Origin: CAZTLE01 sp964614415
GTDB lineage: Bacteria > Bacteroidota > Bacteroidia > Flavobacteriales > Flavobacteriaceae
DNA length: 5,352 nucleotides
Assembly (NCBI GenBank): GCA_964614415.1
Contig: CAZTLE010000242.1
Span: 1-5,352 of the forward strand
Reading direction: 5' to 3'
This document shows, one piece after another, positions 1-5,352 of this stretch; position 1 is the stretch's first letter; each line of letters opens with the position of its first letter. The notes beneath the pieces are model-generated. The model was not told the origin of the DNA. It saw nothing but the letters and a program-made list of their open reading frames with translations, and made no database searches. Both the position numbers and the translations under genes were made by a program.

Positions 1-2167
1 CGGTTACTCCCGGATCCAGGTGTACATCGAAGGACTGGAAGGTCACATCGTTCAGCACATTTACATCGAACATGTTTCCGTTGAAACCGTTACCACCGGC
101 AAAGGTAGTCGTAAGACTTTCCGTAGAAGAGGCGGGAACAGTAACCGTGAATCCGCAGGCTTCATCAATAGCCAGCAGCAGACCGGCAGCGTTCACTGTG
201 GCGTTACCATTGGCATCTAAAACTACGTCAAGCGGCGTGGCCGAAGTGTCTACGTTTAGTGCTACGTTGTCCACGGCAAACTTGGCCGGCCCTGAGAAGT
301 TATCCGGAATTTGTTGCCAGAAAGCAATACGGATATCCTGGCCTGCATAGGCGGAAAGATCCGCTGAAAGGCTACTCCACGTATTATCTGCATCAATCGT
401 ATTGGCAACAGCAGTCACCTGCTGTAATACTTCCAGAACGTTATCGCTAAGGTCTCGAACTTGTACTTCGTATATTCTGTCGGAACAACCTGCACAGAAG
501 CTATCCAGATCGTAGTCAATATTTTCATCCCAGGTCAACGTGGCACCCAGGGCGGCAGGATCGATACTCACGTCCTGATATAGTATGGCTTCTCCGGCCT
601 CGCCGTCGAATCCATTACCGGCCAACCATGTTCCATCGGTTGGAGTAGCATCGGGAATTCCAAGTCCCGGTGCACCTACGTTCATATAAACACCCCATGG
701 AATAAATGGGTTTGGATTATCAACAGCAGTCCAACCCGTAAAGTCACCGGTTTCAAAACTACCGTTGGTCATGATGTCTGTCGAAGACGGCTGTCCAGCA
801 CAGGTGAGTACGGGAGCAGTGTCATCTATGATCGTCACATTGACGTCACAGGTAGCAAAGTTTCCGCTGTCGTCAACAACCGAAAGTGTCACAGTACCGT
901 CAAAGCCTACGTTCATCAATCCGGAAAGGGGAGTACCCAGACCGTTGCTTCCAATAAAAGAAGCTACTCCAGTGGTTGTATTGATGGTGTACATGTCGCC
1001 ACCGTTTCCACCACCGCTAACACCGGCATACAGAAGTCCGTTGGAAGCAAACTCAATACTTCCGATAGGTTCAGGCAATCCGGCAATGACAGTAAACTCT
1101 CCTGTCGCAAGGTTGATTGTTCCAAAGTCTGAATTAGCTCCTCCGAAGCCTCCTCCGGAAACACCATACATAGTGCCGGTAGCTTCGTCGTATGCCATTC
1201 CGCGCATGGTTGACGCGTTTACGAACGGACCAACGGGAGTGATCACTCCGGTACCGGGGTCAATGATACCCAGAGATTGTGTTGTGGTCTGAGCCACATA
1301 CCAGGTATTTCCAACTACTTCGGCTCCCTGGAAATCACCTGCTCCACCGATTGTAGGTATAGCACCGCTGGTGATGTTTCCGGTTTCCGCATCAAAAGTG
1401 AATCCGTAGCCGCAGCCGTTGATAGACTGTCCCCAGGCCACTCCGGTGATCGGGTTGTATACAATTTCAGTAACTCCGGGACCGCAAGGAGCGATGGGAG
1501 GATTGTTGAATGAAGAAGTAATTACCGTGGCCGCTCCGGTTGCAAGATCAATTGAGAAATAGTTTCCGGCATTGTCCGCTCCGTACAAAGTAGACTCGGG
1601 CTGAAGGCCGGCGACATCATCGCAATCAAAGTCGGTCTTGTCCAACGCAAGGATGGCAATTCCGCAATTATCGGAAGATCCGCCATCAACGTCGGCAGCT
1701 ACAATGGATGCGTTTCCTGAAGCATCCAGTGTAACGGTTATGTCCTGACATACGGCAATTGGATCCTCATCATCTGTCACTGTAATAGTGAATTGGCAAC
1801 TCACGGTATTGTTCTCGCTATCCGTGGCTTCAAATTCAATGATAGTAACTCCAATAGGGAACATGCTACCACTGGCAGGACCCATCGTTTGGGTCACGGG
1901 AATTGGACCATCTTCGGGGTCAATGGCAATGGCATCGGCAAAATTAACCACGGCGGTACAGGCGCCGGGATCTGTTGAGGCCACTACATCCATAGGGCAA
2001 TTAATTACAGGAGGCACGGGTAAGTTCATGTGCTCTCCTGAGGTCTCGACACTTTCAACGGCAGTAGAACTGCCTGCTGTGCCTTCAAGATTATCAATAG
2101 TCAGGGACATTCCATTCGCCTGGAGTCCTATGAGAATTGATAATAACAGAAAAGTAATTTTTCTCAT
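1..2167 (-). CDS. Large secreted multidomain (HYR / propeller-like / jelly-roll) surface protein, 3' end outside window
   Basis: This frame is open without a stop from ATG 2167-2165 to the left edge, giving 722 residues with the C-terminus missing. The start is fixed by an in-frame TAA at 2182-2180 and by a Sec signal peptide (MRKITFLLLSILIGLQANG, about residues 1-19). Visible modules are: a HYR-type Ig-like domain (about 54-134, Cys57, Cys70, Cys124); the first half of a second Ig-like repeat (137-185, begins AVCQDITVTLDASGN); a propeller-like block (about 190-418) with regularly spaced Thr-Gly turns; the second half of that Ig repeat (420-450, TVTLSVVDDSGNFATC); a jelly-roll-like module (464-640) opening with NGSFETGDFTGW and closing with AVDNVALNV; another LDANGNATV repeat segment (645-680); and the start of a further module (685-722). 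Such proteins in Flavobacteriia are usually exported and anchored by a C-terminal type IX sorting domain. That part is not visible, so secretion route and function (adhesion, glycan binding) are inference. No catalytic motif was recognised. Confidence 0.9.
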   Translation of the reverse strand, partial: MRKITFLLLSILIGLQANGMSLTIDNLEGTAGSSTAVESVETSGEHMNLPVPPVINCPMDVVASTDPGACTAVVNFADAIAIDPEDGPIPVTQTMGPASGSMFPIGVTIIEFEATDSENNTVSCQFTITVTDDEDPIAVCQDITVTLDASGNASIVAADVDGGSSDNCGIAILALDKTDFDCDDVAGLQPESTLYGADNAGNYFSIDLATGAATVITSSFNNPPIAPCGPGVTEIVYNPITGVAWGQSINGCGYGFTFDAETGNITSGAIPTIGGAGDFQGAEVVGNTWYVAQTTTQSLGIIDPGTGVITPVGPFVNASTMRGMAYDEATGTMYGVSGGGFGGANSDFGTINLATGEFTVIAGLPEPIGSIEFASNGLLYAGVSGGGNGGDMYTINTTTGVASFIGSNGLGTPLSGLMNVGFDGTVTLSVVDDSGNFATCDVNVTIIDDTAPVLTCAGQPSSTDIMTNGSFETGDFTGWTAVDNPNPFIPWGVYMNVGAPGLGIPDATPTDGTWLAGNGFDGEAGEAILYQDVSIDPAALGATLTWDENIDYDLDSFCAGCSDRIYEVQVRDLSDNVLEVLQQVTAVANTIDADNTWSSLSADLSAYAGQDIRIAFWQQIPDNFSGPAKFAVDNVALNVDTSATPLDVVLDANGNATVNAAGLLLAIDEACGFTVTVPASSTESLTTTFAGGNGFNGNMFDVNVLNDVTFQSFDVHLDPGVT
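248..778 (-). other. Jelly-roll / carbohydrate-binding-like module of the surface protein
   Basis: Residues about 464-640 start with NGSFETGDFTGWT, a hallmark opening of galactose-binding-like beta-sandwich modules in secreted bacterial proteins. They end with FAVDNVALNV, matching the usual closing strand (D-N-V-x-L). In between are aromatic-rich strands (LTWDENIDYD; IRIAFWQQIPDNFSG) and a close cysteine pair, Cys558 and Cys561. Carbohydrate or calcium binding is typical of such folds, but no ligand can be inferred from this sequence alone. Confidence 0.55.
914..1600 (-). repeat. Propeller-like repeat block inside the surface protein
   Basis: Residues about 190-418 of the surface protein contain seven Thr-Gly turns (Thr210, 241, 262, 306, 330, 355, 399). 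Five follow an 'I/F-D/N-x-x-T-G' pattern ending a strand (IDLATG, FDAETG, IDPGTG, INLATG, INTTTG), 44 to 52 residues apart. Two intervene in a 'Y-N/D-x-x-T-G-x-x-[WY]-G' pattern (YNPITG, YDEATG). This is what a beta-propeller with about five blades looks like, of the general kind that reports 'LYGADNAGNYFSIDLATG'. The exact propeller family cannot be settled by eye; DUF4394-like is one possibility. The DNA copies have diverged, so this is a protein-level repeat, not a recent tandem duplication. Confidence 0.6.
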
Positions 2168-2201
2168 AAATAGATTGAATTAAGTTTGATTAAAAGACTC
2201 T

Positions 2202-2209
2202 CAAAAATA
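2202..2209 (-). promoter_or_regulatory. Candidate Bacteroidota -7 promoter box for the surface protein gene
   Basis: On the minus strand these bases read TATTTTTG, a full match to the TAnnTTTG -7 consensus of the Bacteroidota primary sigma factor. The box lies 34 bases before the ATG at 2167, which would give a leader of roughly 25-30 bases. No good TTG/TTTG -33 element sits at the usual 17-21 base spacing; the nearest TTTG is too close. The leader has no Shine-Dalgarno sequence, which is common in this phylum. The match could occur by chance in A/T-rich DNA. Confidence 0.45.
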
Positions 2210-2248
2210 AGACAAAATCTCCTGAATTGGGATGCGGTAAAACCGGAA

Positions 2249-2268
2249 TTAACAGGGGTTAACGTTAA
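2249..2268. promoter_or_regulatory. TTAAC repeats with a 10-bp palindrome, possible operator
   Basis: TTAACGTTAA at 2259-2268 is a perfect 10-bp palindrome. A further TTAAC at 2249-2253 lies exactly 10 bases (one helical turn) from the first half of it. The cluster sits about 40-65 bases upstream of the candidate -7 box of the surface protein gene, where an activator could bind. No known regulator is recognised, and the site is short and A/T rich. Confidence 0.25.
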
Positions 2269-2304
2269 AATAATGTAGTATATTTTTAGTATACTGATTA
2301 TCAA

Positions 2305-2333
2305 TAAAAAAGCCCCGGAACTGGTCCGGGGCT
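2305..2333 (-). terminator. Intrinsic terminator of htpG
   Basis: A perfect 9-bp stem, AGCCCCGGA (2311-2319) with TCCGGGGCT (2325-2333), closes a 5-base loop. Read on the minus strand it is followed directly by a run of T (2310-2306, then ATTGA). It begins 28 bases after the htpG stop codon. GC-rich stem, short loop and T-tract in the minus direction make this a standard Rho-independent terminator. It separates htpG from the surface protein gene. Confidence 0.92.
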
Positions 2334-2361
2334 ACTCTTAACTAAAAACTATCTGCGGGAT

Positions 2362-4251
2362 CTATTTGATCATGTCATAGCTTCGTTTTATAAATTCGGT
2401 AAGCTCTTCACCTTTTAAAAGATTCTTACTCAATCGGGCCAGGTCCAATGCCTGATTGATGAGACGCTCTTTTTTCTTTTGGGTTTTGGTGTTGAGTATT
2501 TGAGAAACCAATTCGTGATTGGTATTGACAACAAGGTTGTAGATTTCGGGCATATTACCCATTCCAAACATACCTCCTCCACCGGTTTGCTGCATTTCTT
2601 TCATACGACGCATGAACTCGGGTTCGGTAATTATGAACGGGTTGGCCGCACTGTCCATGGCTTCCAACTGTACATTGAATTTCTCGGCCGGAATAACACC
2701 GGTTAAAAGGGTCTTAAGACTTTCCTTCTCTTCATCTGAAAGCTTTGAAATAGCCTCGTCCTCCTTCTTGATAAGGTTATCGATATGATCGGCATCCACG
2801 CGAGAGAAAGTGACCTTTTCTTCACTGCCCTCCATTTTCTGAAGCAAGTGGGATACGATAGGAGAATCAAGTAGAAGGACTTCATATCCTTTTTCTTTGG
2901 CCGCTTCAATATAGGCGTGTTGCTCTTCCAGATTTGAGGCGTACAGTACGACCAGTTTGTCATCTTTGTCGGTCTGTGCGTCTTTGATCTTTTCCCGGAG
3001 CTCTTCAAAGGTAAAGTAGGTGCCGCCTACATTTGGATAAAGGGCAAATTCTTTGGCCTTTTCATAGAATTTCTCTTCGGTAAGCATTCCATATTCAATA
3101 ACGATCTTGATATCATTCCATTTCTTTTCGAAGTCTTCGCGATCGTTCTTGAACAGGCTCTTAAGTTTGTCAGCTACTTTGCGGGTTATATAACTGGAGA
3201 TCTTTTTCACAGCTCCATCTGCCTGCAGATAACTACGCGAAACGTTCAACGGAATGTCCGGAGAGTCGATTACTCCTCGGAGCATGGTAAGGAATTCGGG
3301 AACGATTCCTTCTACATTATCGGTAACGAATACCTGGTTTTGATACAGCTGTATTTTATCCTTCTGGACATTTATATCATTTGTGAGCTTTGGGAAGTAG
3401 AGGATCCCTGTCAAATTGAACGGATAGTCTACATTAAGATGAATGTGAAACAGCGGTTGTTCAAACTGCATAGGATACAACTCCCGGTAGAAGGCCGCGT
3501 AATCTTCGTCCTTAAGATCGGTAGGTTGTTTGGTCCAGGCCGGATTCGGATTGTTTACAATATTGTCTACTTCCTGGGTGGGAGCCGGATCGTCTTCCCC
3601 GGCATCCTCGGGTTTAGGTAGCGTTTCGGTCTTTGTCCCGAACTTAATCGGAATGGGCATGAACTTGTTATACTTGGTAAGAAGCTCGGTAATGCGTTCT
3701 TCTTCCAGGAATTCAGCAGAATCTTCAGCAATGTGAAGAATGATCTCCGTACCGCGTTCTTTTCGCTTTCCTTTTACCAGGGTATAATTGGGTGAACCGT
3801 CACAGGTCCAGTGGGCCGCAGGCTCATCTTTGTAACTCTTGGTCTGGATCTCGACTTTATCGGCCACCATAAACGCGGAGTAGAACCCTAATCCAAAATG
3901 ACCGATGATCCCGGTATCTTCTCCGTTCTTGTCTTTGTATTTTTCAATGAACTCCTCAGCACCGGAAAAAGCAATTTCGTTGATATACTTCTCGACTTCT
4001 TCTTTGGTCATTCCGATTCCCTGATCGGTAATGTGAAGGGTTTTATTGTCTTTGTCTACCTTGATCTCGATCATGGGCTCGCCGTATTCAACCTTGGCTT
4101 CCCCAATACCGGTAAGGTGTTTTAGTTTGAGAGTGGCGTCAGTTGCATTCGAGATAAGTTCGCGCAGGAATATCTCGTGATCGCTGTACAAAAACTTTTT
4201 GATCAGTGGAAAGATATTCTCGACCGATACATTAATAGTTCCTTTACTCAT
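2362..4251 (-). CDS. htpG: Molecular chaperone HtpG (bacterial Hsp90)
   Basis: Complete 629-residue cytosolic ATP-dependent chaperone that works as a homodimer in folding and remodelling of client proteins. The N-terminal GHKL ATPase domain (about 1-205) shows the N-box ELISNATDA (31-39; Glu31 catalytic, Asn35 metal/ATP binding), DQGIGM (76-81; Asp76 contacts adenine) and the lid glycine motif GHFGLGFYSAFMVADKV (117-133). A Pro/acidic linker (about 208-246) leads to the middle domain (about 247-510), with the gamma-phosphate-sensing arginine in PLNVSRSYLQ (Arg339). The C-terminal dimerisation domain (about 515-629) includes a Gly/Met-rich loop (557-567) before MPEIYNLVVNTNHELV. Length and all key residues are normal, and the start MSKGTINVSVENIF is canonical for the family. 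There is no clear Shine-Dalgarno; the leader just before ATG is A-rich. The gene ends in its own terminator, and the 173-base gap upstream suggests an independent promoter. No CIRCE element was seen. Confidence 0.98.
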   Translation of the reverse strand: MSKGTINVSVENIFPLIKKFLYSDHEIFLRELISNATDATLKLKHLTGIGEAKVEYGEPMIEIKVDKDNKTLHITDQGIGMTKEEVEKYINEIAFSGAEEFIEKYKDKNGEDTGIIGHFGLGFYSAFMVADKVEIQTKSYKDEPAAHWTCDGSPNYTLVKGKRKERGTEIILHIAEDSAEFLEEERITELLTKYNKFMPIPIKFGTKTETLPKPEDAGEDDPAPTQEVDNIVNNPNPAWTKQPTDLKDEDYAAFYRELYPMQFEQPLFHIHLNVDYPFNLTGILYFPKLTNDINVQKDKIQLYQNQVFVTDNVEGIVPEFLTMLRGVIDSPDIPLNVSRSYLQADGAVKKISSYITRKVADKLKSLFKNDREDFEKKWNDIKIVIEYGMLTEEKFYEKAKEFALYPNVGGTYFTFEELREKIKDAQTDKDDKLVVLYASNLEEQHAYIEAAKEKGYEVLLLDSPIVSHLLQKMEGSEEKVTFSRVDADHIDNLIKKEDEAISKLSDEEKESLKTLLTGVIPAEKFNVQLEAMDSAANPFIITEPEFMRRMKEMQQTGGGGMFGMGNMPEIYNLVVNTNHELVSQILNTKTQKKKERLINQALDLARLSKNLLKGEELTEFIKRSYDMIK

Positions 4252-4368
4252 GGTGATTATTTTTTATTGGTATTTTCTATTCTTATTCGTTAGTTCGTTG
4301 TGAGCCGATATTGCCCGGGCCACTTTGTTCAAATAAGATACCAATTATAGTCAGGATGACATTATGAC
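4252..4368 (-). promoter_or_regulatory. htpG leader and putative promoter region
   Basis: This stretch between the hairpin and the htpG ATG is A/T rich near the start codon and should hold the htpG promoter. The best -7-like sequence on the minus strand is TATCTTATTTG (4340-4330), an imperfect match to TAnnTTTG. No convincing -33 box could be placed. Other visible structure is a GCCCGGGC palindrome (4313-4320), a small TTTG-TT-CAAA inverted repeat (4324-4333), and three GTCA/TGAC half-sites (GTCA-GGA-TGAC at 4350-4360 and TGAC at 4365-4368). None matches a heat-shock operator that I know. Confidence 0.3.
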
Positions 4369-4401
4369 ACACCCTCCGAAGCTTTATGCGAAGGAGGGTG
4401 T
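4369..4401 (-). terminator. Hairpin after the peptidase gene, probable terminator without a T-tract
   Basis: Arms ACACCCTCC (4369-4377) and GGAGGGTGT (4393-4401) form a perfect 9-bp stem. The 15-base loop can add a short inner GC/GC pairing (4381-4382 with 4388-4389). It begins 24 bases past the peptidase stop codon, the right place for a transcript end. Neither strand has a T-run after the stem (minus strand continues GTCATAATG), so it is not a classic intrinsic terminator. It may instead protect the 3' end of the mRNA or act with other factors. Confidence 0.55.
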
Positions 4402-4424
4402 CTAATCCATGTGTTTGAGTAAGG

Positions 4425-5352
4425 CTACTTTTTGATCGTCTCGCCTGTCATTTCAAGGGACTCTTTGCGGTTTTTAACATAGGTTTCGAGCCAACTGTCC
4501 TGTTCCCAGAGCATGTGCAAAATACTTTCTTTAGCTCTGTATCCGTGACTTTCCTTTGGTAACATGACAAGTCGCGCGGTGGCACCCAGACCTTTAAGCG
4601 CATTGAAGTATCGTTCACTTTGCAGGGGATAGGTGCCCGAGTTATTGTCGGCTTCACCATGTATGAGCAGGAGCGGTGTCTTCATTTTATCGGCGTGCAT
4701 GAAAGGTGACATGGTATAGTAAGTCTCGGGAGAATCCCAATAAGAGCGTTGCTCACTTTGGAATCCGAATGGTGTCAGGGTACGGTTATAGGCTCCGCTT
4801 CGCGCAATCCCGGCCGCAAACAGGTTTGAATGGCTTAAGAGATTGGCTACCATAAACGCACCGTAGGAATGTCCGCCCACGCCCACTCGATTTCGATCGA
4901 TATACCCCAGCTTGTCTACGGCATCGATGGCCGCTTTGGCATTGCTCACCAATTGAGGCCTAAACGTATCATTGGGTTCTTCTTCTCCTTCACCAACGAT
5001 AGGGAAGGCGGCATTGTCTAACACCACATATCCCCGCGTAACCCAGTAAATTGGTGAACCGTAGTACGGATATATAAAACGATTGGGGTTCGTTGTGCTT
5101 TGAGAGGCGCTGTTCTTATCCTTGTATTCCCGTGGATAGGCCCAAAGGATCATAGGCATTTTTTCCTTTTTCGACATGTCATAACCCACCGGAAGATAAA
5201 GTGTGCCTTCAAGGTCCAGGCCATCCTCCCGCTTGTAACTTATTACCTCTTTATGTACATTTTGAAGGCTGGTAAACGGATTTTCAAAGGAAGTTACCGG
5301 GGTTAGTGAGTTCTCTTTAAAGATGTTTCTGAAATAGTAATTGGGGTACTCA
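4425..5352 (-). CDS. S9-family serine peptidase, glutamyl endopeptidase-like (C-terminal part)
   Basis: The frame is open from the right edge (first full codon at 5351) to TAG at 4427-4425, giving 308 residues; the N-terminal part is missing. A GTG at 5189 is internal, not the start, because the similarity to the fold continues upstream (ISYKREDGLDLEGTLYLP, then PMILWAYP). This is the alpha/beta-hydrolase catalytic domain of the prolyl oligopeptidase family. The nucleophile is in GVGGHSYGAFM (Ser codon 4868-4866), the acid in LIHGEADNN (Asp codon 4649-4647) and the histidine in KESHGYRAKESI (His codon 4547-4545). The combination GGHSYGAFM, IARSGAYNRTLTPFGFQ and ALKGLGATARLVMLP closely resembles plant chloroplast glutamyl endopeptidase (CGEP, S9D group) rather than classical prolyl oligopeptidase or DPP-IV. 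That group cleaves after glutamate in peptides and protein ends, so the same activity is inferred. The missing N-terminus should hold a beta-propeller and perhaps a signal peptide, so cellular location is unknown. Confidence 0.92.
   Translation of the reverse strand, partial: EYPNYYFRNIFKENSLTPVTSFENPFTSLQNVHKEVISYKREDGLDLEGTLYLPVGYDMSKKEKMPMILWAYPREYKDKNSASQSTTNPNRFIYPYYGSPIYWVTRGYVVLDNAAFPIVGEGEEEPNDTFRPQLVSNAKAAIDAVDKLGYIDRNRVGVGGHSYGAFMVANLLSHSNLFAAGIARSGAYNRTLTPFGFQSEQRSYWDSPETYYTMSPFMHADKMKTPLLLIHGEADNNSGTYPLQSERYFNALKGLGATARLVMLPKESHGYRAKESILHMLWEQDSWLETYVKNRKESLEMTGETIKK

Noticed and set aside
765..1292. A 175-codon plus-strand open frame, and several smaller ones over 20-2183
   Set aside because: They are antisense to the surface protein gene, whose frame is open over the whole interval with a signal peptide and recognisable domains. 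The plus-strand products are low-complexity Pro/Ser/Val sequences with no family features.
2276..2293. Direct repeat TAGTATA-TTTT-TAGTATA in the gap between htpG and the surface gene
   Set aside because: Only 7 bases in very A/T-rich DNA beside the terminator; nothing supports a function.
2560..2590. Gly/Met-rich loop of HtpG as a novel insertion
   Set aside because: It lies in the variable loop of the C-terminal domain and similar Gly/Met segments are, to my knowledge, usual in Bacteroidota HtpG.
2479..4125. Open frames on either strand overlapping htpG
   Set aside because: They lie within a fully conserved htpG coding region and show no recognisable protein features; they are shadows.
4313..4320. 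GCCCGGGC palindrome in the htpG leader
   Set aside because: An 8-bp palindrome without flanking symmetry is too short to call an operator.
4425..5189. Taking GTG 5189 as the start of a 254-residue peptidase
   Set aside because: The same frame stays open to the right edge and its upstream codons encode the expected strands before the hydrolase core. The gene is cut by the window, not short.
2362..5352. htpG and the peptidase as an operon or dedicated proteostasis system
   Set aside because: A 173-base gap with a strong hairpin separates them and no further partner genes are visible; shared strand alone is weak evidence.

Overview
The window looks like chromosomal DNA from a member of the Bacteroidota, most likely a marine Flavobacteriaceae-type organism. 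The reasons are a HtpG with the Bacteroidota-style linker and Gly/Met-rich segment, a plant-CGEP-like S9 glutamyl endopeptidase, a secreted multidomain protein built of HYR-like repeats, A/T-rich leaders without clear Shine-Dalgarno sequences, and a TAnnTTTG-type promoter box. The assignment rests on protein character only. There are no RNA genes, mobile elements or CRISPR arrays that I can see.

All three genes lie on the minus strand, so the order of transcription runs from the right edge to the left edge. (1) From the right edge to 4425 is the C-terminal 308 residues of an S9-family serine peptidase with a complete Ser-Asp-His triad. (2) A 173-base gap follows, holding a strong 9-bp hairpin close behind the peptidase stop and an A/T-rich leader for the next gene. 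(3) 4251-2362 is a complete htpG, the bacterial Hsp90. (4) A 194-base gap holds a textbook intrinsic terminator for htpG, a 10-bp palindrome and a TAnnTTTG promoter box. (5) 2167 to the left edge is the first 722 residues of a large secreted protein. It has a signal peptide, a HYR domain, and a second Ig-like repeat that appears to be split by a beta-propeller-like insert. A jelly-roll-like (NGSFE...GW) module comes next, then the start of another module. Its C-terminus, where a secretion/sorting domain would sit, is outside the window.

The hairpins and the size of the gaps suggest three separate transcription units rather than an operon. HtpG and the peptidase both belong to proteostasis in a broad sense, but nothing here shows that they work together. 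Apart from the nested architecture of the surface protein, this is an ordinary housekeeping and cell-surface region. I do not see a convincing undescribed system.
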